Origin: Curvibacter sp. AEP1-3 | GTDB lineage: Bacteria > Pseudomonadota > Gammaproteobacteria > Burkholderiales > Burkholderiaceae_C | NCBI RefSeq assembly: GCF_002163715.1 | Contig: NZ_CP015698.1 | Location: forward strand, 3,016,201-3,080,200 | Length of the DNA: 64,000 nt | Direction of reading: 5' to 3' | Part shown: one piece after another, positions 24,689-34,356 of the stretch | Numbering within the stretch: the stretch's first letter is position 1 | Layout of the letters: each line of letters starts with the position of its first letter | Notes under the pieces: generated by a model | Database searches by the model: none | Told to the model about the DNA's origin: nothing | Seen by the model: the letters and a program-made list of their open reading frames with translations, nothing else | Program-made: the position numbers and the translations under genes

Positions 24689-27685
24689 TCAGTCTTCCAG
24701 CAGCGGCCTCAAATACTTGCCCGTATGGCTGGCCGGGTTGGCAGCAATGTCTTCCGGCGTGCCCACACCGACCACGGTGCCGCCACCCGCGCCGCCTTCG
24801 GGGCCGATGTCGATCAGCCAGTCGGCAGTTTTGATGACGTCCAGGTTGTGTTCGATGATGACGATGGTGTTGCCCGCGTCGCGCAGCTGGTGCAGCACTT
24901 TGAGCAGCAGTGCGATGTCGGCAAAGTGCAGGCCGGTGGTGGGCTCGTCGAGGATGTAAAGTGTGCGGCCGGTGTCTTTTTTGGACAGCTCCAGGGCCAG
25001 CTTCACGCGCTGTGCCTCGCCACCGGACAGCGTGGTGGCGGCTTGCCCGAGGCGGATGTAAGACAGGCCCACGTCCAGCAAGGTTTGCAGCTTGCGCGCG
25101 ATGGTGGGCACGGCCTGCAGGAACTCGTAGGCGGCTTCCACCGTCATGTCCAGGATCTGCGCGATGTTCTTGCCCTTGTAGAGCACTTCCAGTGTTTCGC
25201 GGTTGTAGCGCTGGCCGGCGCACACGTCGCAGGGCACATACACGTCGGGCAGAAAGTGCATCTCCACCTTCACCATGCCGTCGCCCTGGCAGGCCTCGCA
25301 GCGGCCACCGGCGACGTTGAAGCTGAAGCGCCCCGGGCCGTAGCCGCGTTCGCGCGCCGTGGGCACCTCGGCCATCAGCTCGCGGATGGGGGTGAACAGG
25401 CCGGTGTAGGTGGCCGGGTTGGAACGCGGTGTGCGGCCAATGGGCGACTGGTCGACGTTGATGACCTTGTCGAAATACTGGATGCCTTCAATGCTCTCGT
25501 GGGCTGCGGGCTCGTCGTGTGCGCGGTAGAGCTGGCGTGCCACGGCGGCGTAGAGCGTGTCGTTCACCAGTGTAGATTTACCTGAGCCGGACACGCCGGT
25601 TACGCAGGTGAGCAGGCCCACGGGGAAGTCCACATTCACACCCTTGAGGTTGTGCCCCGTGGCACCGGTAATGCGGATGGCCTGCAACGTGCCCTGGGTG
25701 GCGATGTGCTGCGCCTGCCGCTCGGCCCAGGCCAAAGCTGCCTTGCTGGGTGCGCCTTTGCCGGCACCTTTGGCGACCGGCTTGGCTTCTTCCACCACCG
25801 GCAGCCAAGGCGTGCGGCGCTTGGGCACTTCGATACGCAGTGTTTTGGCGAGGTATTGACCGGTCAGTGAGTCAGGGTTGGCTTTAACTTCGTCAAACGT
25901 GCCCTGGGCAATCACCCGCCCGCCATGCACGCCGGCGCCCAGGCCCATGTCGATCACATGGTCGGCGGCGCGCATCATGTCTTCGTCGTGCTCCACCACT
26001 AGTACGCTGTTGCCAATATCGCGCAGGTGCTGCAGGGTGCCGATCAGCCGGTCGTTGTCACGCTGGTGCAGGCCGATGCTGGGCTCATCGAGCACGTACA
26101 TCACACCGGTCAGGCCGGAACCGATCTGGCTGGCCAGGCGGATGCGCTGGCTCTCACCGCCGCTGAGCGTTTCGGCACTGCGGTCCAGGCTCAGATAGTT
26201 CAGGCCCACGTCGTTCAGGAACTTCAGCCGCAAGCCGATCTCGCGGATGACCTTGGCGGCAATTTCCCCACGTGCCCCTGGCATCTGCAATGTGTTGAAG
26301 TAGGCAAAGCTTTCGCGCAGGGTGACGTGGCTGATCTCATAAATGGCGCGGGCTTGGTCGCCCTCGCCGATCTTGACGTGACGCGCTTCCTTGCGCAGGC
26401 GCGATCCGAAGCAGTCGGGGCAGGGCTGGGTGCTGCGCAGGCGGCCCAGGTCTTCGCGCACTACGGCTGAGTCGGTCTCGCGGTAGCGCCGCTGCATGTT
26501 GGGGATGATGCCTTCGAAGGGGTGCTTCTTGGTGACCTTTTTGCCCTGAGAGGCGCCCGAGTCCATGATGTAGCTGAACTTGATCTCTTCGTCGCCTGAG
26601 CCGTGCAGGATGGCGTGCTGCACGTTCTCCGGCAAGCTTTCAAACGCCGCTTCAATGTCAAACGCGTAGTGTTTGGCCAGGCTCTCCAGCATGCTGAAGT
26701 AGTAGCCGTTACGCCGGTCCCAGCCCTTGATGGCGCCACTCGCCAGGCTTAGGGTGGGGAAGGCGACCACGCGAGCGGGATCAAAAAACTCGTGGTTACC
26801 CAGGCCATCGCAGGTAGGGCAAGCGCCCACGGGAGAGTTGAACGAGAACAGGCGGGGCTCCAACTCGGCAATCGAGTAATTGCACACCGGGCAGGCGAAC
26901 TTGGCGTTAAACAGGTGCTCGGCCCCGCTGTCCATCTCCAGCGCAATCGCACGACCACCCGCCAGACGCAACGCGGCTTCAAAGCTCTCGGCCAGACGTT
27001 GTTTAAGGTCTGCGCGCACCTTGATGCGGTCGACCACCACATCGATGTCGTGCTTCTCGGTTTTCTTGAGTTTGGGCAGGTTCTCGGCTTCCACTGCTTC
27101 GCCGTTAATGCGAAAGCGCACGTAGCCCTGGGCCTGCATGTCGGCAAATACCTCCAGAAACTCGCCTTTCTTCTCGCGTGCTACCGGGGCGAGGATCATG
27201 AGTTTGGTTTCTTCCGGCAAGGCCAACACCGCATCCACCATCTGGCTCACGGTTTGGCTTTGCAGCGGCAGGTCGTGGTCCGGGCAGAACGGTGTACCCG
27301 CGCGAGCAAACAGCAGACGCAGATAGTCATGGATTTCGGTGACTGTGCCGACCGTGGAGCGGGGGTTGTGACTGGTGGCTTTTTGCTCGATGCTGATGGC
27401 CGGTGACAGGCCCTCAATCATGTCCACATCGGGCTTGTCCATCAGTTGCAAAAACTGGCGCGCGTAGGTGGACAGGCTTTCCACATAGCGGCGCTGACCC
27501 TCGGCATACAGCGTGTCAAATGCCAGACTCGATTTGCCAGAACCCGACAGGCCGGTAATCACCACCAACTGGTTGCGCGGGATATCGAGGTCGATGTTCT
27601 TCAGGTTGTGGGTACGCGCACCCCGCACGCTGATGGTTTGCTGCTGCAGCGCCCGGGCGAGGTACTTGCCATCCTCGTGATGCAC
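24689..27685 (-). CDS. uvrA: Excinuclease ABC subunit UvrA
   Basis: 998-residue damage-recognition ATPase of nucleotide excision repair. Two ABC modules are present: Walker [11 protein letters not shown] near the N-terminus and [10 protein letters not shown] in the second half, with LSGGESQR and LSGGEAQR signatures. CxxC zinc-binding pairs are visible ([26 protein letters not shown]). No ATG gives a sensible start. A GTG at 27685 preceded by AAGGA fits best; a TTG at 27718 is the alternative, and a much longer frame to 28060 overlaps the next gene and is rejected. Confidence 0.96.
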   Translation of the reverse strand: MHHEDGKYLARALQQQTISVRGARTHNLKNIDLDIPRNQLVVITGLSGSGKSSLAFDTLYAEGQRRYVESLSTYARQFLQLMDKPDVDMIEGLSPAISIEQKATSHNPRSTVGTVTEIHDYLRLLFARAGTPFCPDHDLPLQSQTVSQMVDAVLALPEETKLMILAPVAREKKGEFLEVFADMQAQGYVRFRINGEAVEAENLPKLKKTEKHDIDVVVDRIKVRADLKQRLAESFEAALRLAGGRAIALEMDSGAEHLFNAKFACPVCNYSIAELEPRLFSFNSPVGACPTCDGLGNHEFFDPARVVAFPTLSLASGAIKGWDRRNGYYFSMLESLAKHYAFDIEAAFESLPENVQHAILHGSGDEEIKFSYIMDSGASQGKKVTKKHPFEGIIPNMQRRYRETDSAVVREDLGRLRSTQPCPDCFGSRLRKEARHVKIGEGDQARAIYEISHVTLRESFAYFNTLQMPGARGEIAAKVIREIGLRLKFLNDVGLNYLSLDRSAETLSGGESQRIRLASQIGSGLTGVMYVLDEPSIGLHQRDNDRLIGTLQHLRDIGNSVLVVEHDEDMMRAADHVIDMGLGAGVHGGRVIAQGTFDEVKANPDSLTGQYLAKTLRIEVPKRRTPWLPVVEEAKPVAKGAGKGAPSKAALAWAERQAQHIATQGTLQAIRITGATGHNLKGVNVDFPVGLLTCVTGVSGSGKSTLVNDTLYAAVARQLYRAHDEPAAHESIEGIQYFDKVINVDQSPIGRTPRSNPATYTGLFTPIRELMAEVPTARERGYGPGRFSFNVAGGRCEACQGDGMVKVEMHFLPDVYVPCDVCAGQRYNRETLEVLYKGKNIAQILDMTVEAAYEFLQAVPTIARKLQTLLDVGLSYIRLGQAATTLSGGEAQRVKLALELSKKDTGRTLYILDEPTTGLHFADIALLLKVLHQLRDAGNTIVIIEHNLDVIKTADWLIDIGPEGGAGGGTVVGVGTPEDIAANPASHTGKYLRPLLED

Positions 27686-27858
27686 AAGGTCCTTGCTGTC
27701 GTGAGTGGAAGAGTTCAAGTTCGTGGCCGCCGGAAGAGTAACCCGCCATGATAGACAATGTCGGGTTGCGGTGTCGCCTCCCCGGTTTTCACCGTCCTTT
27801 ATGCCTGAGAGTGACTGCCGTGTCTGCCCCCTCCGCCCCATCTGCCCTTGATACCGTG

Positions 27859-29046
27859 ATGACGCCCCAAGAGAGGCGCTCCAGCGCCTCGCTGGCCCTG
27901 ATTTTTGCGTTGCGCATGCTGGGTCTCTTTCTCGTGTTGCCGGTATTTGCACTGGAGGCCCGCAAGTACCCCGGTGGGGACGATGCCGCGCTGGTCGGCA
28001 TGGCCATGGGCATTTATGGCCTGACGCAAGGCATCTTGCAGATCCCGTTTGGTGTGGCATCCGACAAGTTTGGCCGCAAGCCGGTGATGGTGGTCGGGCT
28101 GTTGATTTTTGCGGCCGGCAGTGCCATTGCTGCTTGGGCGCCTAGCCTGCATTGGCTGGTGGCAGGGCGGGCGCTGCAAGGGGCGGGCGCTATTTCCGCC
28201 GCAGTCACCGCTTTGTTGGCCGACCAGACTCGCGACGTCGTGCGCACCAAAGCCATGGCCTTGGTGGGGGCGAGCATCGGGCTGATGTTTGCCCTGTCGC
28301 TGGTGCTGTCGCCTTTGCTGGCATCTTTCATCGGGCTGCATGGCTTGTTTGCGATGACGTCTGCACTGGCTGTGGGTGGCATCGCGGTGGTGATCTGGTG
28401 GGTACCGCCTGAACCGGAAAAACAGGTGGATCAGGCCCGGGGTGGCGTGCTCTCAGTGTTGCGACATCCGGCCCTGTTGCGGCTGGACTTCGGGGTGTTT
28501 GTGCTTCATGCGGTGCAGCTGTCCATGTGGGTGGCATTGCCTGCCATGTTGGTGCAAGCCGGGTTGGCGCGGGACCAGCACTGGCAGGTGTATTTGCCGG
28601 CGGTGCTGGCTTCATTTTTCGTCATGGGTGCCACACTCTTCCCGCTGGAGAAAAAAGGCTATCTGCGCGCTGTGTTTTTGTCGGCTATTGCCTTGATTGC
28701 CTTGGTGCAGCTGGCGCTCTGGGCGCTTGTCCACACCGTGGCAGGTGTTTGGCCGATGGCGCTGGTGTTGTTTGTGTTCTTTTGTGGTTTCAATGTGCTG
28801 GAGGCCAGTCAGCCCAGCCTGGCTTCCCGCGTAGCACCTGCGGCTTCACGTGGCGCCGCACTGGGGGTTTACAACACCTTGCAGTCTTTGGGCTTCTTTG
28901 CGGGCGGTGCTTTCGGGGGCTGGCTGGTTAAGTCCGCCGGTGCGCAAGCCTTGTTTCTTGTAAGCACCTTAGCCATGTTGGCCTGGTTGGGGGTTGCCTG
29001 GGGGATGGACGCTCCGGCGTCAAAGACAGGTCTAAAGGCAGGATAA
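27859..29046 (+). CDS. MFS transporter (YajR-like drug/metabolite efflux type)
   Basis: About 395 residues with 12 predicted hydrophobic segments. The loop 2-3 motif [13 protein letters not shown] (MFS motif A) and [13 protein letters not shown] identify a drug:H+ antiporter-type member. The start is uncertain: ATG 27859 ([11 protein letters not shown]) begins the conserved region, while GTG 27811 or ATG 27748 would add hydrophilic residues. It is divergent from uvrA and 24 bases upstream of ssb. uvrA-MFS-ssb is a common order in related bacteria. Substrate unknown. Confidence 0.88.
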   Translation: MTPQERRSSASLALIFALRMLGLFLVLPVFALEARKYPGGDDAALVGMAMGIYGLTQGILQIPFGVASDKFGRKPVMVVGLLIFAAGSAIAAWAPSLHWLVAGRALQGAGAISAAVTALLADQTRDVVRTKAMALVGASIGLMFALSLVLSPLLASFIGLHGLFAMTSALAVGGIAVVIWWVPPEPEKQVDQARGGVLSVLRHPALLRLDFGVFVLHAVQLSMWVALPAMLVQAGLARDQHWQVYLPAVLASFFVMGATLFPLEKKGYLRAVFLSAIALIALVQLALWALVHTVAGVWPMALVLFVFFCGFNVLEASQPSLASRVAPAASRGAALGVYNTLQSLGFFAGGAFGGWLVKSAGAQALFLVSTLAMLAWLGVAWGMDAPASKTGLKAG

Positions 29047-29070
29047 TCAGCGACTAATCTGGAGAAAACC

Positions 29071-29571
29071 ATGGCATCCGTCAACAAAGTCATTCTGGTC
29101 GGTAATTGCGGCCGCGATCCTGAAATCCGCTATCTGCCGTCCGGTCAGGCGGTGGCGAACGTCAGCGTAGCTACCAGTAGCCGCCGTAAAGATCGCAATA
29201 CCGGCGAGACCGTGGAAGACACCCAGTGGCACCGGGTCACTTTTTATGACCGTCTGGCCGAAATTGCCGGTGAGTACGTCAAGAAAGGCCGCCCCATTTA
29301 CGTGGAAGGCCGCTTGAAATATGGCAAGTACACCGACCAGTCCGGTGTGGAAAAGAGCACGGTGGACATTGTGGCGACCGAGTTGCAATTGTTGGGTGGC
29401 CGCGAGGGCATGGGCGGCCCCTCTGATGGTGGCGATGAAGGCGGTGCACCACCACCCCGCCGGATGGCGCCTCCTCCCCGTGCTGCCGCACCGGCACCTG
29501 CGCCCCGTCAGGCCCCTGCACCGCGCCCGGCCAGCGGCTTTGATGACATGGACGACGATATTCCGTTCTGA
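29071..29571 (+). CDS. ssb: Single-stranded DNA-binding protein
   Basis: 166 residues. The N-terminal OB-fold (1-115) begins ASVNKVILVGNCGRDPEIRYL. A Pro/Ala/Arg-rich linker follows, and the acidic tip DMDDDIPF that docks partner proteins ends the chain. GGAGAAAACC precedes the ATG. It is followed by a bidirectional terminator. Confidence 0.97.
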   Translation: MASVNKVILVGNCGRDPEIRYLPSGQAVANVSVATSSRRKDRNTGETVEDTQWHRVTFYDRLAEIAGEYVKKGRPIYVEGRLKYGKYTDQSGVEKSTVDIVATELQLLGGREGMGGPSDGGDEGGAPPPRRMAPPPRAAAPAPAPRQAPAPRPASGFDDMDDDIPF

Positions 29572-29620
29572 CAGTTTTTTTGCACCTGCCGGTCTCTCAA
29601 GACCTGTTTGGTTCAGGCAT

Positions 29621-29648
29621 AAAAAAGCGACCCGAGGGTCGCTTTTTT
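29621..29648. terminator. Bidirectional Rho-independent terminator between ssb and tolC-like gene
   Basis: AAAAAAGCGACCC, loop GA, then GGGTCGCTTTTTT: a strong stem with A and T tracts on both sides. It serves ssb (+) and the convergent lapE-like gene (-). Confidence 0.93.
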
Positions 29649-29662
29649 GCGGGCCGGTGAAC

Positions 29663-31504
29663 TTAGAAAGTGCGACCCTTGGTTACGGTTTCCTTCAGGA
29701 TCTTCCAGGCGCCACCCACGTATTCCATGGAGAGTGTTTTTTCCACTGTGTCACGGTAGTCTTCCGAGCCATATTCTTGGGTGAAGGAGACTTCGGTGGT
29801 TTTGCCGTCGCACTGGGCAGGGGTAATGTTCTTCAATACCGTCGAAATTCCACCTTGCTTACCGACGCGCTTCTTGCGCAGGCTTTCCCATTGACTGCGG
29901 CTCAAGCCCTGGGCTGGTACAAAACCGTCCGCGTAGGCAGAGAAGTAGCCATTGATGTCTTTGCCATTCCAAGCCGCGATCCATTTTTCGACAGAAGGAG
30001 CTACCGCGTCACACAGCGCCTTGCTTGATAGCACTGCAGGTGCGGGTGCCGGGGCAGGTACTGGAGCTGGTGCTGGTGCAATCGGTGCAGTGGCCAAAGT
30101 CGGCTTCGGCAGACTGGATTTGTCCAGTACCACCTGCGGTGCAAGGTCGGACACACATTGCATGGCATCGTCGTTGGCATCGGTGCCGGCTGGTTGGTCC
30201 GGTGCCTGGGTTTCCAAGGGGCGCAGTTTGAGAGCAGACAGCAGGGTGCCGTTCGCAGCCAAAACGCGTGCCTTTGCCAGCGAAAGGTCATATTCCGCGT
30301 TGACCAAGGCACGACGTGCCTGGAAATATTCGTTCTCGGTATCCAACAAATCCAGCAAGGAGCGCTGGCCAATGTCGAACTGCTGACGATAGGCTTCGCG
30401 CGCTTTCGAGGTGGACAACTCATGTTGGCTCAAAAAGCCGATCTGGCTCTCCAATTTGCTCACGTCGTTGTAGGCAATCAAGGCGGTTTGACGAACGTCG
30501 CGGCACACCTTGTCGCGCAAGTCGTAGGTTGCGTTGAGTTTGTCGACGTACTGACGTATGCGTGCCTGATCAGAGCCGCCTTTGTACAAGTTGTAGTTCA
30601 GCACCAATTGCAGGGCTGAGTCGCGATAATCGCCCGTTACCGCCGAGCGGTTGGTTTCGAAGCTCTGAGAAGCTCTGAATTCCAGAGTCGGATAGTTCGC
30701 GGCCTTGCGAAGCTCTGCATCTGCGCGGTAGGCGCGGATATTGGACACGGCGCCTAGAAACTCAGGGTTGCCTCGAACTGTGTTTGCAACGTAGTTTTCC
30801 CGGCCTGGCAGGAAGGCAGAGAGATTCGGCGCTGTAGAGAGTTCCTTGCTGGGCATCTCGCCTACCAGGCGTTGGTAGCGAGCGGTGACATCATGCAGGT
30901 TGCTGGCTTCTGTTAACCAATTGGACTCAGCCAAAGCCAGACGTCCTGCGGCCTGTTCCAGATCAACCCGCCGGCCTACGCCAGCTTTGACGCGGGCCTC
31001 CAAACGTGAGTAGACGTCGGCATGGTTAGCGTAGTTCTCTTTTGCAAGCTCCACCAGTTCGCGGTAACGCTGAACGTCGAGGTAGGCACGGGCGGCTTCC
31101 AGCCCGATGTTGTCGCTGGTTGCCAGAAGATCGTAGTAAGCAGCCATCCGGGAATGTCCCAGGCGACGAACGTCACTCATCGTCGCAAACCCATCGAACA
31201 ATGTCTGGCGCAATTGGAGTGTCGCGGTTGAGTTGGAATATCCCTTGTCTGATTTCATTCCCGGGGAAAAGGTCGATTTCTCACCGGCTGTGGCTTCCAG
31301 GTCGATCCGGGGGCGCCATCCGCCTTCAGCAACTGCTTGTTCGTTGGCAGAAGCCAATAGGTTTTTGTGCTTTACTTTGACTTCGGGGTTCTCAAGAATG
31401 GCCTTCTCGACAGCCGCTTGCAGCTGGTTGACCGACTGTGCGTGGCTGATGCCGGCAATAAAGAGCGCGGCAGTGGCTATAGCGAGTGGAGTACGAGTGA
31501 TCAT
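29663..31504 (-). CDS. TolC-family outer-membrane protein (LapE-like) with C-terminal NTF2-like domain
   Basis: 613 residues. The start at 31504 gives a clear signal peptide (MITRTPLAIATAALFIAGISHAQ). Residues ~24-455 form a TolC/AggC-type trimeric efflux channel with TLQLRQTLFDGF and LLDLLDTENEYFQARRALV. A Pro/Ala-rich linker (~500-520) leads to ~100 extra residues beginning near ALCDAVAPSVEKWIAAWNGKDINGYFSAY, resembling NTF2/SnoaL-like (Cds6-type) domains seen at the C-termini of some periplasmic enzymes. This gene is the probable outer-membrane exit for the adhesin. It is divergent from lapG. Confidence 0.88.
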   Translation of the reverse strand: MITRTPLAIATAALFIAGISHAQSVNQLQAAVEKAILENPEVKVKHKNLLASANEQAVAEGGWRPRIDLEATAGEKSTFSPGMKSDKGYSNSTATLQLRQTLFDGFATMSDVRRLGHSRMAAYYDLLATSDNIGLEAARAYLDVQRYRELVELAKENYANHADVYSRLEARVKAGVGRRVDLEQAAGRLALAESNWLTEASNLHDVTARYQRLVGEMPSKELSTAPNLSAFLPGRENYVANTVRGNPEFLGAVSNIRAYRADAELRKAANYPTLEFRASQSFETNRSAVTGDYRDSALQLVLNYNLYKGGSDQARIRQYVDKLNATYDLRDKVCRDVRQTALIAYNDVSKLESQIGFLSQHELSTSKAREAYRQQFDIGQRSLLDLLDTENEYFQARRALVNAEYDLSLAKARVLAANGTLLSALKLRPLETQAPDQPAGTDANDDAMQCVSDLAPQVVLDKSSLPKPTLATAPIAPAPAPVPAPAPAPAVLSSKALCDAVAPSVEKWIAAWNGKDINGYFSAYADGFVPAQGLSRSQWESLRKKRVGKQGGISTVLKNITPAQCDGKTTEVSFTQEYGSEDYRDTVEKTLSMEYVGGAWKILKETVTKGRTF

Positions 31505-31690
31505 TCTTGTATGCTGTTGAGAGACTGGTTTTCTTGAGCGGTGGCTCGATAAACCACCCCAAGTCCGTGTGTTTGGCGGTTCAAAGTGCCCGAATTTTAG
31601 GCGTTCTCGTGATTTTTTCGTCATCAGTGCTGTGACAAATTGCCGCTTTTCCACTATTTCCGTGTGAAAAACATCACCTTTGCCAAATTA

Positions 31691-32368
31691 ATGCGTTTCG
31701 AGTCCAGGGCAGGTTGTATCGCCGGCCGGACTTGTTTCTCGTTGCTTTTGGCAATGGCATGTTGGGTATTTGCGGCGACGAACTTCGATGCACTGCAGTC
31801 TACGTTTGTGCAGCGCTGGGGGGCAGCAGCGCAACCCAAGTTTGAAGCTTGGCGCAAATTAGTGAATGGTTTGACCGATGTTTCAGATCAAGAGCGGATA
31901 AAGCGCGTCAACACATTCATCAATCAACAAGTGCTATTTGGTGAAGACGGCGCAATCTGGGGGCAAGTGGATTATTGGGCGACTCCGCTTGAAACGCTTG
32001 GCCGTTCTGCAGGTGATTGTGAGGACTTCGCGATTGCCAAGTATTTTACGTTGCTCCAGGTCGGAGTGCAGCCGGACAAGTTGCGCCTGATATATGTGCG
32101 AGCCAAAACTGGGACTTCTGAAGCGACGCAAGCCCACATGGTGCTCGCCTATTACACGGCGCCGGACGCTGAGCCTTTGGTGATGGACAACCTGATTGGT
32201 GATATTCGGCCTGCTTCCAGAAGACCAGATCTGGTCCCCATTTTCAGCTTTAACGGGTCAGGTGTTTTTGCCGGTGTTGGCGGTGGTGGAACCGCCGCGG
32301 GAGGCACCGGGCGATTGTCCCGTTGGGAAGACTTGCTGAGGCGAGCCAAAGCCGAAGGCTTTGAATAA
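31691..32368 (+). CDS. lapG: Periplasmic transglutaminase-like cysteine protease LapG
   Basis: 225 residues from ATG 31691; GTG 31664 or TTG 31640 would lengthen it by 9 or 17 residues, and no start has a good ribosome-binding site. A signal-like hydrophobic segment (LLLAMACWVFAA) is followed by the BTLCP fold. The catalytic triad is visible as Cys110 (GDCEDFAI), His149 (QAHMVL) and Asp166 (VMDNL). In Pseudomonas LapG cleaves the N-terminus of LapA and releases biofilms, unless bound by LapD. lapD starts 19 bases downstream. GC content is visibly lower than in the flanking housekeeping genes. Confidence 0.92.
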   Translation: MRFESRAGCIAGRTCFSLLLAMACWVFAATNFDALQSTFVQRWGAAAQPKFEAWRKLVNGLTDVSDQERIKRVNTFINQQVLFGEDGAIWGQVDYWATPLETLGRSAGDCEDFAIAKYFTLLQVGVQPDKLRLIYVRAKTGTSEATQAHMVLAYYTAPDAEPLVMDNLIGDIRPASRRPDLVPIFSFNGSGVFAGVGGGGTAAGGTGRLSRWEDLLRRAKAEGFE

Positions 32369-32387
32369 TTTGAGGTAAGGAAATCGT

Positions 32388-34301
32388 ATGTCCATGTATA
32401 GACAACTTTGGTTGGCCATTATCGCAAGCATGCTGCTGGCCCTTGGGGGAGGGCTACTTGCCTCTTTGCTCTCTGCCCGTGGCTATCTGGAGTCGCAACT
32501 GGCAATCAAAAATACTGACAACGCCGTTGCCCTAGCCCTGTCATTGAGTCAAAGTAATCCGGATCCGGTGACGGTTGATCTGGTGACGGCGTCTTTGTTT
32601 GATAGTGGTCATTACCAACTGGTGCGCATCGTCGATCCCCGCGGCAATGTGATTTCCCAGAGGGAAGCCCCTGAGGGCGGACTGGATGCTCCCGCCTGGT
32701 TCGTAAAGTTGATGCCGATCCACTCGGAGCCTGGCCAGGCTCAAATCAGCGATGGGTGGAAACAGTTCGGAACCGTAACGCTGATCAGCCATAGTCGATT
32801 TGCATATGGAGCTCTTTGGAAGAGTGCCTATGAAATGACGCTGGCACTTTCCCTCGCTGGGCTAGTTGGTGGATATCTTGGTAGTCTGGTGCTGAGTCGA
32901 TTGCGCAAACCTTTGAAATCGGTCATTGATCAAGCAGTGGCGATTACTCAGCGCCGGTTTGTCACTATTGACGTGCCGCGTGTGCCGGAGCTACGGCAAC
33001 TCGCTGTTGCCATGAACGAAACAGTAGGTCGCCTGAAAGCCATGTTTGAGGATGAGGCTGGGCGCTTGGAGCAAGTGCGACAGGAGGCCAATTTCGATCA
33101 AATGACAGGGTTGACTAATCGTGCACACTTCATGGCCCGACTGAGGCATGCTTTGGAAGCAGAGGATTCGGTGGGTGGAACTCTGTTCATGCTGCGGTTG
33201 AATGATTTAGCAAGCATCAACAGGCGCCTTGGAAGGGAGTCCGCAGACTCGCTATTGAAGCTAACCGCCAAAATTCTCATCAGTAGTTTTCCCGATACCG
33301 GTAGGTCAGTCGTTGCACGGCTCAATGGCGCCGATTTTGCAGTCTTCACTCGTGAAAGCGTGGATGGTTCAGTGATTGCCGTTCGGCTTCTGGAGGCTCT
33401 GGGCCAAGAGGCGGCGCCATACATGGATGGCAATCTCAGCGGTTTCATAGGCTTTGGGAGATTTAGTCGTAACGATGATTTAGGCAGCCTCTTGGCGAGG
33501 GTGGATGCTGCACTAGCCGCGGCTGAAACTCAGTCACATAGCGCTGTGCACGAAGCCGTTTATTCGGATTCCGATGAACTGCCTCGATCCTCTGAGCAAT
33601 GGGCTAAATTGATTGGTAGGGCTTTGGAGAACCGCTGGGTGCGACTGATTGCGTTTCCGGTGATGACTCTTTCCGGTGGCCTTTCCCATAAAGAGTGCCC
33701 ATTGCGGTTGATGTTTGACGAGTCAGGAGAGTGGTTGCCCGCAGGTAGATTTTTGCCGATCGCAGAGCGACTTAAGCTGACCCCAGCTTTGGATTTGATG
33801 GCGGTTTCACTCGGGCTCGATGAACTTGAGAAAGAACCTGATTTGCCAGGATTGGCGATCAATTTGTCCGCGAGTTCTTTAGAGAGTGCGGACTTTCTCA
33901 ACAAACTACTTGAGATCTTGAAGCAGCGCAGCACACTTGCTAACCGTTTGTGGCTGGAAGTTCCTGAGGAGGGTGCGTTGAAGCACCTCGAAAGCTTCAG
34001 GCAACTTTGCTTTGCGCTGAAAAAGCGTGGTTGCCGCATTGGGCTTGAGCATTTCGGCCATCGCTTCAGCCAAATCGGACAACTTCATGATTTGGGCTTG
34101 GATTACTTGAAGGTCGATTCAAGTTTTGTGCGTGGAGTTAATGCGAATGCCGGTAACGAAGCATTCCTAAAGGGTTTGTGCAGCATTGCGCACAATATAG
34201 GCCTGCAGGTGATCGCAGAAGGTGTGAGCACATCGGCAGAATGCAATGCTCTCAAAGCTATCGGTTTTGATGCGGCTACTGGACCTGGTATTCAATCTTA
34301 A
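32388..34301 (+). CDS. lapD: c-di-GMP receptor LapD (degenerate GGDEF-EAL)
   Basis: 637-residue inner-membrane protein. A transmembrane helix (8-30), a periplasmic LapD/MoxY-type domain (~31-145), a second helix (~148-172), HAMP, GGDEF-like and EAL-like domains occur in order. The GGDEF signature is NGADF and the EAL signature reads HKECPLRLM; the DDFG loop is EHFGH. Both enzymatic sites are therefore dead, as expected of LapD, which binds c-di-GMP and passes the signal outward to capture LapG. Co-transcribed with lapG. The coding sequence is AT-richer than its neighbours. Confidence 0.92.
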   Translation: MSMYRQLWLAIIASMLLALGGGLLASLLSARGYLESQLAIKNTDNAVALALSLSQSNPDPVTVDLVTASLFDSGHYQLVRIVDPRGNVISQREAPEGGLDAPAWFVKLMPIHSEPGQAQISDGWKQFGTVTLISHSRFAYGALWKSAYEMTLALSLAGLVGGYLGSLVLSRLRKPLKSVIDQAVAITQRRFVTIDVPRVPELRQLAVAMNETVGRLKAMFEDEAGRLEQVRQEANFDQMTGLTNRAHFMARLRHALEAEDSVGGTLFMLRLNDLASINRRLGRESADSLLKLTAKILISSFPDTGRSVVARLNGADFAVFTRESVDGSVIAVRLLEALGQEAAPYMDGNLSGFIGFGRFSRNDDLGSLLARVDAALAAAETQSHSAVHEAVYSDSDELPRSSEQWAKLIGRALENRWVRLIAFPVMTLSGGLSHKECPLRLMFDESGEWLPAGRFLPIAERLKLTPALDLMAVSLGLDELEKEPDLPGLAINLSASSLESADFLNKLLEILKQRSTLANRLWLEVPEEGALKHLESFRQLCFALKKRGCRIGLEHFGHRFSQIGQLHDLGLDYLKVDSSFVRGVNANAGNEAFLKGLCSIAHNIGLQVIAEGVSTSAECNALKAIGFDAATGPGIQS

Positions 34302-34307
34302 GAAGGC

Positions 34308-34338
34308 CCGCTCTTCACATTTTTGAAGTGAAGAGCGG
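34308..34338. terminator. Stem-loop between convergent lapD and adhesin genes
   Basis: Perfect 11-bp stem CCGCTCTTCAC/GTGAAGAGCGG with a 9-base loop, located 7 bases after lapD and 18 bases after the adhesin stop. T-runs are weak, so termination strength is uncertain. Confidence 0.6.
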
Positions 34339-34356
34339 ATCCCCCTTTAGTAGTGT

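Noticed and set aside
27686..28060. Extended uvrA start at 28060
   Set aside because: The extension is Arg/Pro-rich, unlike UvrA, and would overlap the divergent MFS gene.
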